A stretch of DNA of 34,824 bases. Source: JBDUDR01 sp040002845 (GTDB lineage: Bacteria; Actinomycetota; Actinomycetes; Propionibacteriales; Nocardioidaceae). Below are positions 25,703 to 34,161 of the stretch, piece by piece; the first letter of the stretch is position 1, and each line of letters begins with the position of its first letter. Both the position numbers and the translations under genes were made by a program. The DNA is taken from positions 1 to 34,824 of the forward strand of contig JBDUDR010000016.1 in assembly GCA_040002845.1 (NCBI GenBank), in the 5' to 3' direction. The notes beneath the pieces were generated by a model. That model did not search any database. It was not told where the DNA came from and saw nothing but the letters and a program-made list of their open reading frames with translations.

Positions 25703-27094
25703 CTAGATCGTGACGTTCTCGAGCATCTCCGTGACGAGCGCCGCGATCGGGGACCGTTCGGACCTGGTCAGCGTGACGTGCGCGAACAGCGGGTGACCCT
25801 TGAGCTTCTCGACGACGGCGACGACCCCGTCATGGCGGCCGACGCGCAGGTTGTCACGCTGGGCGACGTCGTGCGTGAGGACAACCCTGGAGCCGGAACC
25901 CACGCGCGACAGCACCGTCAGCAAGACATTCCGCTCCAGTGACTGCGCCTCGTCCACCACGACAAAGGCGTCATGCAGCGAGCGGCCTCGGATGTGTGTC
26001 AGCGGCAGGACCTCGAGCATCCCGCGGTCGACCACCTCGTCGATCACGTCTGAGGAGGTGAGCGCTCCGAGGGTGTCGAAGACCGCCTGTGCCCACGGTT
26101 GCATCTTCTCCGACTCGCTGCCGGGCAGGTAACCCAGATCCTGGCCCCCCACGGCGTACAACGGCCGGAACACCACGACCTTCTTGTGCTGCCGGCGCTC
26201 GAGCACGGCCTCGAGCCCAGCGCACAGGGCGAGAGCCGACTTGCCGGTGCCCGCCCGGCCACCGAGCGACACGATGCCGACCTCGGGATCGAGCAGCAGA
26301 TCCAGCGCGACGCGCTGCTCGGCTGACCGGCCATGCAGGCCGAATGCCTCCCGATCACCGCGGACCAGGCGTACGCGCTTGTCCGGCATCACCCGGCCCA
26401 GGGCACTGCCCCGATCGGACAGCAGGACGAGCCCGGTGTGGGTAGGAAACTCGCGGGCGTCCGCCAGATCTGCATAGCCGGCGTCGTACAGCACATCAAT
26501 GTCGGCCGCAGTGACCTCCAGCTCGGACATGCCCGTCCAACCCGACTCGAGAGCAAGCTCGGCGCGGTATTCCTCGGCCTGGAGTCCAACCGCCGACGCC
26601 TTCACGCGCATCGGCAGGTCCTTCGAGACGAGGACGACATCTCGACCTTCGTCCTTCAGGTTGCCCGCCACCGACAGGATCCGGGTGTCGTTGTCGGCCA
26701 GCCGGAAGCCAGCCGGCAGCACCGCTGGGTTGGCGTGGTTGAGCTCGACTCGGACGGTGCCGCCGCGTTCGCCGACGGGGATCGGCTCGTCCAACCGTCC
26801 ATGAAGAACGCGCATCTCGTCGAGCAGCCGCAGCGCCGAGCGGGCGAAATAGCCCAGCTCGGGATGGTGCCGCTTGCCCTCGAGCTCAGTGATCACAACC
26901 ACGGGGAGTACGACCTCGTGCTCGTCGAAACGCCGGATGGCGCCCGGGTCGGCGAGCAACACGCTGGTGTCGAGGACGTAGGTGCGGCGATGCGGGTTGT
27001 GCTGGGGCCCAATCTGTGGCCCAATCTGTGGCTCGGTCTGCGGCGCGATCGGGGCTGACGACTTGCGACGACTTGTGCTCGATGTGGCAGGCAC
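25703..27094 (-). CDS. phoH2: PIN-PhoH protein (PhoH2-type RNase/helicase)
   Basis: A protein of 463 residues from GTG 27094. After a low-complexity N-terminus (with a tandem QIGPQIGP) comes a PIN ribonuclease domain: YVLDTSVLLADP, VITELEGKRHHPELG, DNDTRILSVAGNL and VLVSKDLPMRVKA hold the acidic residues. The PhoH ATPase domain follows, with Walker A GGRAGTGKSALAL, FRPLYAVGGQDLGYLPG and Walker B FVVVDEAQSLERN. In mycobacteria PhoH2 is an RNA-unwinding ribonuclease reported as the toxin partner of a small upstream-overlapping ORF. GTG 27094 has GAGGGG seven bases upstream; GTG 27109 lacks a site. A TAGGGT hexamer lies at 27123-27128. Confidence 0.92.
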   Translation of the reverse strand: MPATSSTSRRKSSAPIAPQTEPQIGPQIGPQHNPHRRTYVLDTSVLLADPGAIRRFDEHEVVLPVVVITELEGKRHHPELGYFARSALRLLDEMRVLHGRLDEPIPVGERGGTVRVELNHANPAVLPAGFRLADNDTRILSVAGNLKDEGRDVVLVSKDLPMRVKASAVGLQAEEYRAELALESGWTGMSELEVTAADIDVLYDAGYADLADAREFPTHTGLVLLSDRGSALGRVMPDKRVRLVRGDREAFGLHGRSAEQRVALDLLLDPEVGIVSLGGRAGTGKSALALCAGLEAVLERRQHKKVVVFRPLYAVGGQDLGYLPGSESEKMQPWAQAVFDTLGALTSSDVIDEVVDRGMLEVLPLTHIRGRSLHDAFVVVDEAQSLERNVLLTVLSRVGSGSRVVLTHDVAQRDNLRVGRHDGVVAVVEKLKGHPLFAHVTLTRSERSPIAALVTEMLENVTI

Positions 27095-27392
27095 GATTCG
27101 TCCCCTCACGGGTCACGCGCGCACCCTACGCCGACCCTAGTTTGCAGAGGATGACCGGGACCGGGCCAGAGAACCGGGTGCCGGCCCTCGTGAACGTCGG
27201 GCCGCAGCGACATCTCCGAACAGATGCCGTTGACACGACTGGGCCTCCCGAACGGCTCGCGTTTCGCTGACCGTCATCTTAAGAAAATACGTCCCGGGCC
27301 GCTGACTTGGGAAGGTCGACACGCCCGAACTCGGGGTGAACAAACTCACGGCCCCGCGAGGGTGTCCAGCAGGTCATGCGACGAGCGGTAGG
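27095..27392. other. Intergenic region upstream of phoH
   Basis: This 298-bp stretch lies between the phoH start and the cis-prenyl transferase stop. It contains two TAGGGT hexamers in tandem on the minus strand (27123-27128 and 27134-27139) as candidate -10 boxes for phoH. A short AT-richer patch lies around 27270-27290. No convincing gene or terminator hairpin was found. Confidence 0.45.
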
Positions 27393-28148
27393 TCAGCTGC
27401 CGAATCGGCGCTCGCGGGCGGCGTACGCACGCAGGGCCCGAAGAAAGTCCACCCGCCTGAAGTCGGGCCACAGCGCCTCACAGAAGTAGAACTCGGAGTG
27501 GGCCGACTGCCACAGCAGGAAACCGGACAGCCGTTGCTCTCCCGATGTCCGGATCACCAGGTCTGGGTCGGGCTGTCCTCGGGTGTATAGATGTTCGGCG
27601 ATGTGCTCGATGTGCAGGGTCTCGGCGAGATCCTCCAGGCTCGTGCCGCGGGATGCGTGCTCTTGCAGCAACGACCGCACCGCATCGGTGAGCTCGCGAC
27701 GGCCGCTGTAGCCCACCGCTGCGTTCACGATCATGCCGTCGATCGTCGACGTCTGCTCGGCGGCCGACTTGAGGGTCTCGGAGGTTGACGACGGCAGCAC
27801 GTCGAGGGCACCGACGGGGTGTACGCGCCATCGACCGGACTCGGCGAGCCGGCTGACCAGCTGCTCGATGATGCGCAGCAGCGGCTGCAGTTCCGTGGCC
27901 GGGCGGGAGAGGTTGTCCGTGGACAGCAGCCAGACGGTGACGACCTTCACACCGAGGTCGTCACACCAACCCAGGAACTCGATGATCTTGTCGGCACCCG
28001 CCTGATGACCCGAGGCCGTGGAGGCGCCGAACGCCTTGGCCCACCGCCGGTTCCCGTCGACCATCACGCCCACGTGTTGCGGCATCTGCTCCGGGTCGAG
28101 AGCGCGCAGCAGCCGCCGTTCGTACAACCGGTAGACCGGATTCCGCAC
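27393..28148 (-). CDS. Cis-prenyl transferase (isoprenyl transferase, UppS family)
   Basis: A 251-residue cis-prenyl diphosphate synthase. The catalytic aspartate is in HVGVMVDGNRRWAK (Asp31). WLLSTDNLSRP, NAAVGYSGRRELTDAV and the C-terminal IRTSGEQRLSGFLLWQSAHSEFYF complete the family set. These enzymes add IPP units to make the lipid carriers for cell-wall assembly, or a short cis-farnesyl diphosphate. By position next to hemolysin III it corresponds to M. tuberculosis Rv1086, the Z,E-farnesyl diphosphate synthase, so chain length is uncertain. GTG 28148 follows GGGAG, and TACCCT about 31-36 bases upstream may be its -10 box. Confidence 0.94.
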   Translation of the reverse strand: MRNPVYRLYERRLLRALDPEQMPQHVGVMVDGNRRWAKAFGASTASGHQAGADKIIEFLGWCDDLGVKVVTVWLLSTDNLSRPATELQPLLRIIEQLVSRLAESGRWRVHPVGALDVLPSSTSETLKSAAEQTSTIDGMIVNAAVGYSGRRELTDAVRSLLQEHASRGTSLEDLAETLHIEHIAEHLYTRGQPDPDLVIRTSGEQRLSGFLLWQSAHSEFYFCEALWPDFRRVDFLRALRAYAARERRFGS

Positions 28149-28223
28149 GGGCTCCCTGCCTTCATGTGATCGCCGTTACCCAGGGTAGCCGCGATGTCTT
28201 GTGTTGGCTCGTAACCTGGTGAG

Positions 28224-28901
28224 ATGACCATGAGCGTCGGCGATTCGATGCGCGAGCGCTTAGACGAGATGAAGCCACGGCTGCGCGGTTGGTTGCACCT
28301 CGGAGCGTTCCCGCTCGCCGTCGCAGCCGGCATCGTGTTGGTCGTGCTCTCGCCCGCCGGACAACCCCGAGTCGGCTCCGCGATCTTCGCCACGACGTCG
28401 GCGATGCTGTTCGGCGTCAGTGCCCTCTTCCATCTCGGTCACTGGAGTCCCCGTTGGTACGCCTGGCTCCGCCGGCTCGACCACAGCAGCATCTTCTTGC
28501 TCATCGCTGGGACGTACACACCGTTCGCCCTCCTGCTGCTCGACCAGCGGGACGCTGCGATCCTGCTCGGCATCGTATGGGTTGGGGCAGTGATCGGGAT
28601 CGCCTTCCGGGTGCTGTGGATAAGCGCGCCACGTCGGGCTTATCTCCCGGTGTACATCGCGCTCGGCTGGGTGGCGGTGTTCTGGGTCGGCGACTTCGCT
28701 CACTCGGCGGGCCCCGCGGTCCTCACGCTGATCGTCGTCGGAGGCCTGTTCTACTCCGCCGGTGGGGTGGTCTACGGGATCAAACGACCGAACCCGCTGC
28801 CCCGCTGGTTCGGGTTCCATGAGGTGTTCCACTCGTGCACGATCGTTGCCTTCGTCGTGCACTACGTCGGCGTCTCGATTGCGACATACTCGCTGCACTG
28901 A
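28224..28901 (+). CDS. Hemolysin III family membrane protein (TrhA/PAQR)
   Basis: A 225-residue protein with seven membrane segments, of the hemolysin III/YqfA/TrhA (PAQR-related) family. Metal-site residues are visible in SALFHLGHWS, LRRLDHSSIFLLIAGTYTPF and FHEVFHSCTIVAFVVHYVGV. Bacterial members influence membrane energetics or fluidity; hemolytic activity is not implied. ATG 28224 follows TAACCT (28212-28217) by exactly six bases, so the mRNA is probably leaderless; a second ATG lies two codons in. It diverges from the cis-prenyl transferase. Its stop codon lies in a palindrome shared with the convergent gene. Confidence 0.93.
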   Translation: MTMSVGDSMRERLDEMKPRLRGWLHLGAFPLAVAAGIVLVVLSPAGQPRVGSAIFATTSAMLFGVSALFHLGHWSPRWYAWLRRLDHSSIFLLIAGTYTPFALLLLDQRDAAILLGIVWVGAVIGIAFRVLWISAPRRAYLPVYIALGWVAVFWVGDFAHSAGPAVLTLIVVGGLFYSAGGVVYGIKRPNPLPRWFGFHEVFHSCTIVAFVVHYVGVSIATYSLH

Positions 28902-28911
28902 CCACGGTCAG
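28898..28911. repeat. Palindrome containing both convergent stop codons
   Basis: CTGACC-AC-GGTCAG (28898-28911) places the TGA of hemolysin III and the TGA of the DUF255 gene in opposite arms. It is too tight for a normal terminator loop. It may simply reflect the two stop codons being so close, with six bases between the genes. Confidence 0.4.
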
Positions 28912-30911
28912 GTCGCGAGCATCAATTCCGCCAGCTCGTCGGGCGAGTTCACCGGCTGTCGGCAGACGAACCCGCGGCACACGTACGCGGCGGCCGCTCC
29001 GTTCAGCAGCTGCCGATCGGCCAGCAGCGGTACGCCTGCCGCGTCGGGCACGCCGACCGACATGACGGCGCCGGGTGCAGCGGACGACAGGGCGATCTGA
29101 TGGAGAGCTTCTCGGAGCGGATCGTCATCGGCACCAACGATGGCGACCTCGACCGGTCCTGAATGCAGCGCTTCCGTGACCGCAAGCCACCAGCCCGCGT
29201 AGCGCGGCGCCTGCTCGGCGAGTCGCGCACTCGATGCCAGCGCGGCTTCCGCGGCCGTGCGGTGAGCTCCTGATCCCGTGAGCGCGGAATATGACAGGAG
29301 CGCGCCTGCCGCCGCCGACTGACCAGACGGCGTCGCGTTGTCGGTCGGATCGTGCGGCCGGCTCACCAACGACTCCGCGTCCGAGGCGGTATCGAAGAAA
29401 CCCCCCTGCCCATCACCGAACCGGGTCAGGACCTGCTCGAGCAGGTCACCGGCCAACCGCAGCCATTGCGCTTCACCGGTCACAGAGTGCAATGCGAGGT
29501 ATCCCTCCGCGAGGTCTGCGTGATCCTCCAGGACGCCCAACGAGATGCCCGCTCGCCCCGCCAGCGAGGCGCGGAGGAGTCGGCCGTCCGCATCGTGGTG
29601 CAGATCTCGGATCAGCTCGGCAGCCCTCCGCGCCGCGTCGAGACAGAGGGGATCATCCAGCACCGCACCGGCCTCAGCCAAGGCCGCGATGGCCAGGCCG
29701 TTCCATGACGTCACGACCTTGTCGTCACGGCCAGGTCGGACCCGGGCGGCCCGCGCGGCCGCGAGCCGGTCACGCACCGCGATGAACCGCACCTCATCCG
29801 ACGGGTCGGTCAACAGCTGCAGGGTCGAGGCACCGTCCTCGAAAGTACCTGCCCGGGTGACCTCCAAAATCCCGGCCGCCCAGGGGCCGTCGTCAGGACC
29901 GAGGGCCGCAACCAGATCGGCAGGCGTCCAGACATAGAACCTGCCCTCAACCCCCTCGGAGTCGGCGTCCAGCGCGGAGGCGAACCCGCCCTCATCCGTG
30001 CGCAGCTCGTCGAGCAGGAAACCGGCCGTTTCTTTGGCCACTCGGCGACCGAGCGCCGACCCCGTCTGCCGGTGCCAGTGCAGATAGACGCGCAGCAGCA
30101 GGGCGTTGTCGTACAGCATCTTCTCGAAGTGCGGTACGACCCAGCCCGCGTCCACGCTGTAGCGGGCGAAGCCACCGCCGAGCTGGTCATAGAGCCCACC
30201 GCGCGCCATCGCCTCGCAGGTGGCATCGAGCATTGCCAGGGCCTGTGGGTCGCCTGTCCGCGCATGGTTTCGCAGCAGGAACTCCAGCACCATCGACGGT
30301 GGGAACTTGGGTGCCGACCGGAACCCGCCGCGCATTCCATCGAAGTCCTTTGACAGCAAGCCCTTGGCGCGATCGACCGCTGCTTCGTCGGGCGGCTCCG
30401 TACCAGTCATCGATCGGGAAGCGCGCAGGTGGGCGACCACCTGCGCACCCACCTTGGACACGTCGGGGCGTCTTTCCCGCCAGGCCTCGGTGAGCGCCGT
30501 CAGCACTTGACGAAAGGAGGGACTGCCGTGACGAGGGGTATCGGGGAAGTACGTGCCCGTGAAGAACGGCTCGCCGTCGGGTGTGAGGACGCAGGTCATC
30601 GGCCACCCTCCGTGGCCCGTCATCGCCTGGGTCGCTTCCATGTAGACGGCGTCGATGTCCGGCCGCTCCTCGCGGTCGACCTTGATGTTGACGAACTTCT
30701 CGTTCATCATCGCGGCTGTTGCCGCGTCCTCGAACGACTCATGGGCCATGACGTGGCACCAGTGACAAGCGGAGTAACCGATCGAGAGCAGCACGGGTAC
30801 GTCGCGCCGGCGAGCCTCCTCGAAGGCCTCGCCGCTCCATTCCCACCAGTCGACGGGGTTGTCCTTGTGCTGCAGCAGATAGGGACTCGTAGCAGCAGCG
30901 AGGCGGTTCAT
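28908..30911 (-). CDS. DUF255 thioredoxin-fold protein (YyaL/SSP411 family)
   Basis: A 667-residue protein of the YyaL/spermatogenesis-associated-20 family. The N-terminal thioredoxin-like domain (DUF255) has PYLLQHKDNPVDWWEW and the CHWCHVM motif with Cys49 and Cys52, then VKVDREERPDID-like NIKVDREERPDID and GGWPMTC. The long remainder is an (alpha/alpha)6-barrel resembling N-acylglucosamine 2-epimerases (YDQLGGGFARYSVDAGWVVPHFEKMLYDNALLL). Its molecular role is unknown. It corresponds in position to M. tuberculosis Rv1084. ATG 30911 follows TAGTGT (30918-30923, minus strand) by six bases, so it is probably leaderless. Confidence 0.95.
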   Translation of the reverse strand: MNRLAAATSPYLLQHKDNPVDWWEWSGEAFEEARRRDVPVLLSIGYSACHWCHVMAHESFEDAATAAMMNEKFVNIKVDREERPDIDAVYMEATQAMTGHGGWPMTCVLTPDGEPFFTGTYFPDTPRHGSPSFRQVLTALTEAWRERRPDVSKVGAQVVAHLRASRSMTGTEPPDEAAVDRAKGLLSKDFDGMRGGFRSAPKFPPSMVLEFLLRNHARTGDPQALAMLDATCEAMARGGLYDQLGGGFARYSVDAGWVVPHFEKMLYDNALLLRVYLHWHRQTGSALGRRVAKETAGFLLDELRTDEGGFASALDADSEGVEGRFYVWTPADLVAALGPDDGPWAAGILEVTRAGTFEDGASTLQLLTDPSDEVRFIAVRDRLAAARAARVRPGRDDKVVTSWNGLAIAALAEAGAVLDDPLCLDAARRAAELIRDLHHDADGRLLRASLAGRAGISLGVLEDHADLAEGYLALHSVTGEAQWLRLAGDLLEQVLTRFGDGQGGFFDTASDAESLVSRPHDPTDNATPSGQSAAAGALLSYSALTGSGAHRTAAEAALASSARLAEQAPRYAGWWLAVTEALHSGPVEVAIVGADDDPLREALHQIALSSAAPGAVMSVGVPDAAGVPLLADRQLLNGAAAAYVCRGFVCRQPVNSPDELAELMLAT

Positions 30912-30973
30912 CCGACCACACTAGGTGCCCGGGGAACCGCCTCGCTTCAGGGGATCTCCTCAGCTCGGGTGAC

Positions 30974-32170
30974 TCAGAAGTGGATGCGCCAGATCTGGCC
31001 GCTCCACGCCGGGTTGCCCAAGGCACCGGTCGCGGGTGCGATCGAGAACGCCGCCACCTGCACCCGGTCCTCGCGGGCCACGATGCCGGCCGGGAACGGC
31101 ACCCGGAAGTAGCTCCGGTGACCGTTCGGGGACACCCTCACCACCCGCCCCGGGAAGCAGTGCGGGATCTGGTTGAAGCCACAGTTGCCGCCGAACAGCT
31201 CTGAGACGTACAGCGTGCCGTCCGCCTTGCGGGCCACCCCGGTGATGGTGGTGAACCCCTTCCAGCTGCGCAGGATGTCACCGTCCCGGCTGAACTGGTA
31301 AACCTTCGCCTTGCCCTTCTTCTCCGAGTGCAGCTCCCCGACGTAGATCTTGCCGTCACCGCCCCTGGAGATGACCGTCGGCACCGGGTCGATCCTCGGC
31401 CCGTACTCGGGCATCGCCGCCCACAGCGACACCTTGTGGCCGTGGACCTCGGCGATGTAGTCACCGGCCGCATCCGCGACCAGGGTCTGGTGCCTGAGGG
31501 CTAGCACGGAGTACGGGTTGGAGTCGAAACCCTCACCATCCGGGTCATGGTTCTTCTCGAAGCGGGAGATGTTGGCGGCGATGTGCAGGTGCCCGCCAGG
31601 CATGCGCTTCCCCATCAGCTTGCCGAGCTGGCGAGCCGGCAGACCATCGGGAACGATGCTGGGTGGCCCGTAGGTCTCGATGGCGAAGAACCCGCCACCG
31701 GGTTTCTTGGACGCGCCGTCCGGGCCGGTCGCGAAGCTCCCGTCAGGACTCGCTGCGGACAGCAGGCCCGTCATCACGTGGAAGGCGTGGCCATGCTTGA
31801 GGACCGTCACACGGCCGGTGCGCCCGATGCATAGGCGGCCCTCGGGTGACTTGATGCAGTTGCTCTTCTTGTACGAGCCGTGGCCTGCCTCGGCCACCAC
31901 CAGCCCGTGTCCCCCGGTCAGGCTCAGCTGCCGGGGGTTGTCCAGGCCCTTGTGCATCAACCAGTACTTTCCCGACGCAAGCGGTCGGTCCGTATGCGGG
32001 ATGCCATTCACATGCGGGAAGTGGTGACGGTGACCCGTCACCGCACCAGCCGACGGAAGGGTGAGCGCCGCCGTCACAGACAGAGCCACCCCACCGATCA
32101 GCGCCACGGCGGTTGCCTTGCGCCGTCCTCGCGAAGGCAGCCAGGCGTGGCTACGAGACGTTGTTGTCAT
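30974..32170 (-). CDS. ScyD/ScyE-family secreted protein
   Basis: A 398-residue protein with an N-terminal signal peptide (basic start, then a hydrophobic core VALIGGVALSVTAALTL, cleavage near SAGA-V). The mature part looks like a beta-propeller of the ScyD/ScyE family: LDNPRQLSLTGGHGLVVAEAGHG, NPYSVLALRHQTLVADAAGDYIAEV, PTVISRGGDGKIYVGELHS, GFTTITGVARKADGTLYVSELFG. Members are exported and of unknown function outside scytonemin clusters. It has two cysteine pairs (C-I-K..C-I-G and GNCGF..HCFPG) that could form disulfides. ATG 32170 follows AGGGAG. It interrupts the otherwise conserved order between the DUF255 gene and the small membrane protein. Confidence 0.85.
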   Translation of the reverse strand: MTTTSRSHAWLPSRGRRKATAVALIGGVALSVTAALTLPSAGAVTGHRHHFPHVNGIPHTDRPLASGKYWLMHKGLDNPRQLSLTGGHGLVVAEAGHGSYKKSNCIKSPEGRLCIGRTGRVTVLKHGHAFHVMTGLLSAASPDGSFATGPDGASKKPGGGFFAIETYGPPSIVPDGLPARQLGKLMGKRMPGGHLHIAANISRFEKNHDPDGEGFDSNPYSVLALRHQTLVADAAGDYIAEVHGHKVSLWAAMPEYGPRIDPVPTVISRGGDGKIYVGELHSEKKGKAKVYQFSRDGDILRSWKGFTTITGVARKADGTLYVSELFGGNCGFNQIPHCFPGRVVRVSPNGHRSYFRVPFPAGIVAREDRVQVAAFSIAPATGALGNPAWSGQIWRIHF

Positions 32171-32204
32171 AATTCTCCCTGTTCGAGGTCCAATAGGCAG
32201 GTTG

Positions 32205-32242
32205 TGGCACTTGTCTAGTGGATCAGGTGGGGCCCAGTGCCA
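32205..32242. promoter_or_regulatory. Spaced inverted repeat upstream of the ScyD/ScyE gene
   Basis: TGGCACT (32205-32211) and AGTGCCA (32236-32242) are perfect inverted copies with 24 bases between them, so their centres are 31 bp apart (about three helical turns). They lie in the promoter region about 35-72 bp before the start. This could be a paired operator. Confidence 0.35.
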
Positions 32243-32271
32243 TAGTCAACATGACACTATTCACGCAAAGT

Positions 32272-32547
32272 TCAGATCTCGTCGCGTTTCGTCGAATCAG
32301 GCATTCCGTCGTCGGTTTGCTCTGCACCGTCCTCCGCGTCGGATCCATCGGCCGTGCCGAGGGTGTCTCCCGCGTCGCCTTCCCTGTCGGCGGGGGGTGG
32401 TTCGAAGTTCACCCGCTTGAGATGGGTGTTCATGTTGCGCCACAGGAGATAGGTGACGATGCCCAAGGCCAACACGACGAAGAACCCCAACCAACCGGGC
32501 TGCACCTCGTTGTCTGGAGGGGCCGCCGCCGCCACCCACATCGCCAT
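32272..32547 (-). CDS. Small membrane protein (Rv1083-like)
   Basis: A 91-residue protein with one membrane segment (WLGFFVVLALGIVTYLLW, about residues 19-36) followed by WRNMNTHLKRVNFEPP and a very acidic tail. The membrane segment plus LWRNMNTHLKRV is the recognisable core of a small actinobacterial protein encoded right after mca. Function is unknown. The start ATG 32547 has GGAG ten bases upstream, which overlaps the region of the mca stop; ATG 32541 is also possible. It follows mca by 14 bp and is probably cotranscribed with it. Confidence 0.82.
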   Translation of the reverse strand: MAMWVAAAAPPDNEVQPGWLGFFVVLALGIVTYLLWRNMNTHLKRVNFEPPPADREGDAGDTLGTADGSDAEDGAEQTDDGMPDSTKRDEI

Positions 32548-32561
32548 GCGCCCATCGTCTC

Positions 32562-33458
32562 CTAGACGCGCTCTCCTTGGGCCACCAGGTCTCGAACGCC
32601 GGCGAACAGGTCGTCTTCCATCGCCGGGCTGTCGACCACCGAATGCACCAGCTCATAGTCCTCGGTGGGCCAGGCGGCCTGATGCACTTCCAGTGGACAG
32701 GCGAACCAGGGACCTTCAGGATCGATCTGCGTCGCATGCGCCAGCAACGCGCGATCGCGGACGGGAAAGTACTCGGCGCACGGGATCCGGGTCGTGACCC
32801 GGGCTGCGTGGGCCGGGTCGGGTTTCCAGTCGGTCAACCATTCGGTGTAAGGCGACTCCAGACCGCGGCGGAGCATCTCCTCGTGCAGCGCGGCGATCCG
32901 ATCACGATGAAACGTGTGGTGGTAATAGAGCTTCAGGGGCTGCCAGGGATCACCGCTGCCTGGGTAGGCATCCGGGTCATCGGACGCCTCGAAGGCTGCT
33001 ACCGCCACCCGGTGGCACATGATGTGGTCGGGATGCGGATAGCCGCCGTTCTCGTCGTAGGTCGTCACCACGTGCGGACGGAAGCTCCGCATCAGCCGGA
33101 CCAACGGCTCCGCCGCATCGGCGACGTCCAGCAGGGCGAAGGATCCGTCGGGCGGCGGCGGACGTGGATCACCTTCTGGCCACCCGGAGTCCACGAACCC
33201 CAGCCAGTCCTGGCGCACACCCAGGATCTCGCGGGCGCGATCCATCTCTTCGCGACGGATCTCGGCGATGTTCGCAAGCACCTCGGGCCGGTCCATGTTG
33301 GGGTTGAGGATCGAACCCCGCTCCCCGCCGGTGCACGTCACCACGTGCACGTCGACGCCTTCCGCGACGTACTTCGCCGTGCTGGCTGCTCCCTTGCTCG
33401 ACTCGTCGTCGGGATGTGCGTGAACGTGCATCAGGCGCAAGACGCCGTTGGGTGCCAA
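32562..33458 (-). CDS. mca: Mycothiol S-conjugate amidase
   Basis: A 298-residue zinc amidase of the MshB/Mca (LmbE-like) family that cleaves mycothiol S-conjugates to a mercapturic acid and glucosaminyl-inositol. The metal motif is HAHPDDESSKGA, the second site HPDHIMCHRVAV. TCTGGERGSILNP and TYDENGGYPHPDHIM are typical of Mca. The frame opens at GTG 33500. I choose TTG 33458, which gives the family-like short N-terminus (APNGVLRLMHVHAHP) and has AGGTAGG seven bases upstream; GTG 33500 remains possible. It shows that the organism uses mycothiol as its low-molecular-weight thiol. Confidence 0.94.
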   Translation of the reverse strand: MAPNGVLRLMHVHAHPDDESSKGAASTAKYVAEGVDVHVVTCTGGERGSILNPNMDRPEVLANIAEIRREEMDRAREILGVRQDWLGFVDSGWPEGDPRPPPPDGSFALLDVADAAEPLVRLMRSFRPHVVTTYDENGGYPHPDHIMCHRVAVAAFEASDDPDAYPGSGDPWQPLKLYYHHTFHRDRIAALHEEMLRRGLESPYTEWLTDWKPDPAHAARVTTRIPCAEYFPVRDRALLAHATQIDPEGPWFACPLEVHQAAWPTEDYELVHSVVDSPAMEDDLFAGVRDLVAQGERV

Positions 33459-33503
33459 AGCGTACCTACCTCTCGGCTCGCGCCCCGGTGATTGCCCCAC
33501 CTA

Positions 33504-33519
33504 GGGGACAATGGTCCCC
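33504..33519. promoter_or_regulatory. Palindrome in the mca/DUF4307 divergent region
   Basis: GGGGAC (33504-33509) and GTCCCC (33514-33519) form a perfect inverted repeat with a 4-base spacer AATG. It lies between divergent mca and the DUF4307 gene. On the minus strand it overlaps a CATTGT hexamer 7 nt before GTG 33500, so it could be an operator on the mca promoter. Confidence 0.35.
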
Positions 33520-33587
33520 GACCCCTCCCCCATTCCCAGAACCACCCCTGGATCCGACCAAGCCAGAATCGAGTCACTTCCCGCCTC

Positions 33588-34019
33588 ATGGTCACCGGCA
33601 GCGCACGGCCAGCCGATCGATACGGATCGCCATCGCCATGGGTACGTCCGGCGATCCTGACGGGGGTCGTCGTGGTGGCCGCAGCCGGGCTCGCTTGGCT
33701 CCTGTGGGCGGCCTTCTATCACTCCAACCCGCAGGTCGCTTCCCGCCTGGTGAGCTACGACGTGGTCGACACGCACCACGTGGACGTCACCATCCAGGTC
33801 GACCGGGCGGCTGAGGTGACGGCCACCTGCCGGGTTCTGGCCGAGGCCACCGATCACGCCGTGGTCGGCGACCTCACATTTCGGGTGCGACCGGGGTCGA
33901 TCGAGAGCCGCATGGGGCGAACGACATCGACCGAGCACCTGACTATCGTGACCGATCGAGAGGCCACCACGGCTGTCCTCCAAGGCTGCACCACCGGCGA
34001 GCAGCACCAACCTCGCTGA
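33588..34019 (+). CDS. DUF4307 membrane-anchored protein
   Basis: A 143-residue protein from ATG 33588: a short N-terminus with ADRYGS, one membrane segment (AILTGVVVVAAAGLAWLLWAAF) and an extracytoplasmic beta-rich domain (SYDVVDTHHVDVTIQVDR, CRVLAEATDHAVVGDLTF). This is the DUF4307 layout; in M. tuberculosis the similar gene (Rv1081c) also lies between mca and greA. Function is unknown. The open frame extends upstream to 33492, but those residues are unlike the family and have no start support. Two cysteines (CRV and GCT) in the outer domain could pair. Confidence 0.85.
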   Translation: MVTGSARPADRYGSPSPWVRPAILTGVVVVAAAGLAWLLWAAFYHSNPQVASRLVSYDVVDTHHVDVTIQVDRAAEVTATCRVLAEATDHAVVGDLTFRVRPGSIESRMGRTTSTEHLTIVTDREATTAVLQGCTTGEQHQPR

Positions 34020-34087
34020 GCCGGCTCGAGGGCGGTCCGTCCGACTGGCCAGCGAGGTACGAAATGCCTGTTGGTCGCATCGGTTGA

Positions 34088-34144
34088 TAGGCTTCTCTTT
34101 TCCCTGAAGGGACCGGCGCAGCTGCGCCGATGAACAAACACTGA
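34088..34144 (+). promoter_or_regulatory. greA leader with tandem palindromes and a tiny upstream ORF
   Basis: TAGGCT (34088-34093) is a candidate -10 box. Downstream are TCCCT-GA-AGGGA (34101-34112) and the perfect 16-bp palindrome CGGCGCAGCTGCGCCG (34114-34129). Directly after that lies a four-codon open frame, ATG AAC AAA CAC TGA (34130-34144). The greA binding site AAGGAG follows. Leader-based control of greA is possible but unproven. Confidence 0.4.
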
Positions 34145-34161
34145 CTCAAGGAGCTCGACCC

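Noticed and set aside
27340..27395. Short in-frame-looking tail (LTYRSSHDLLDTLAGP) after the prenyltransferase stop
   Set aside because: It is a different frame, the enzyme already ends at its normal family length, and no start is available.
33459..33500. mca start at GTG 33500
   Set aside because: No binding site; the added 14 residues are unlike the family, whereas TTG 33458 has AGGTAGG upstream. It is kept as an alternative because a CATTGT hexamer lies 7 nt upstream.
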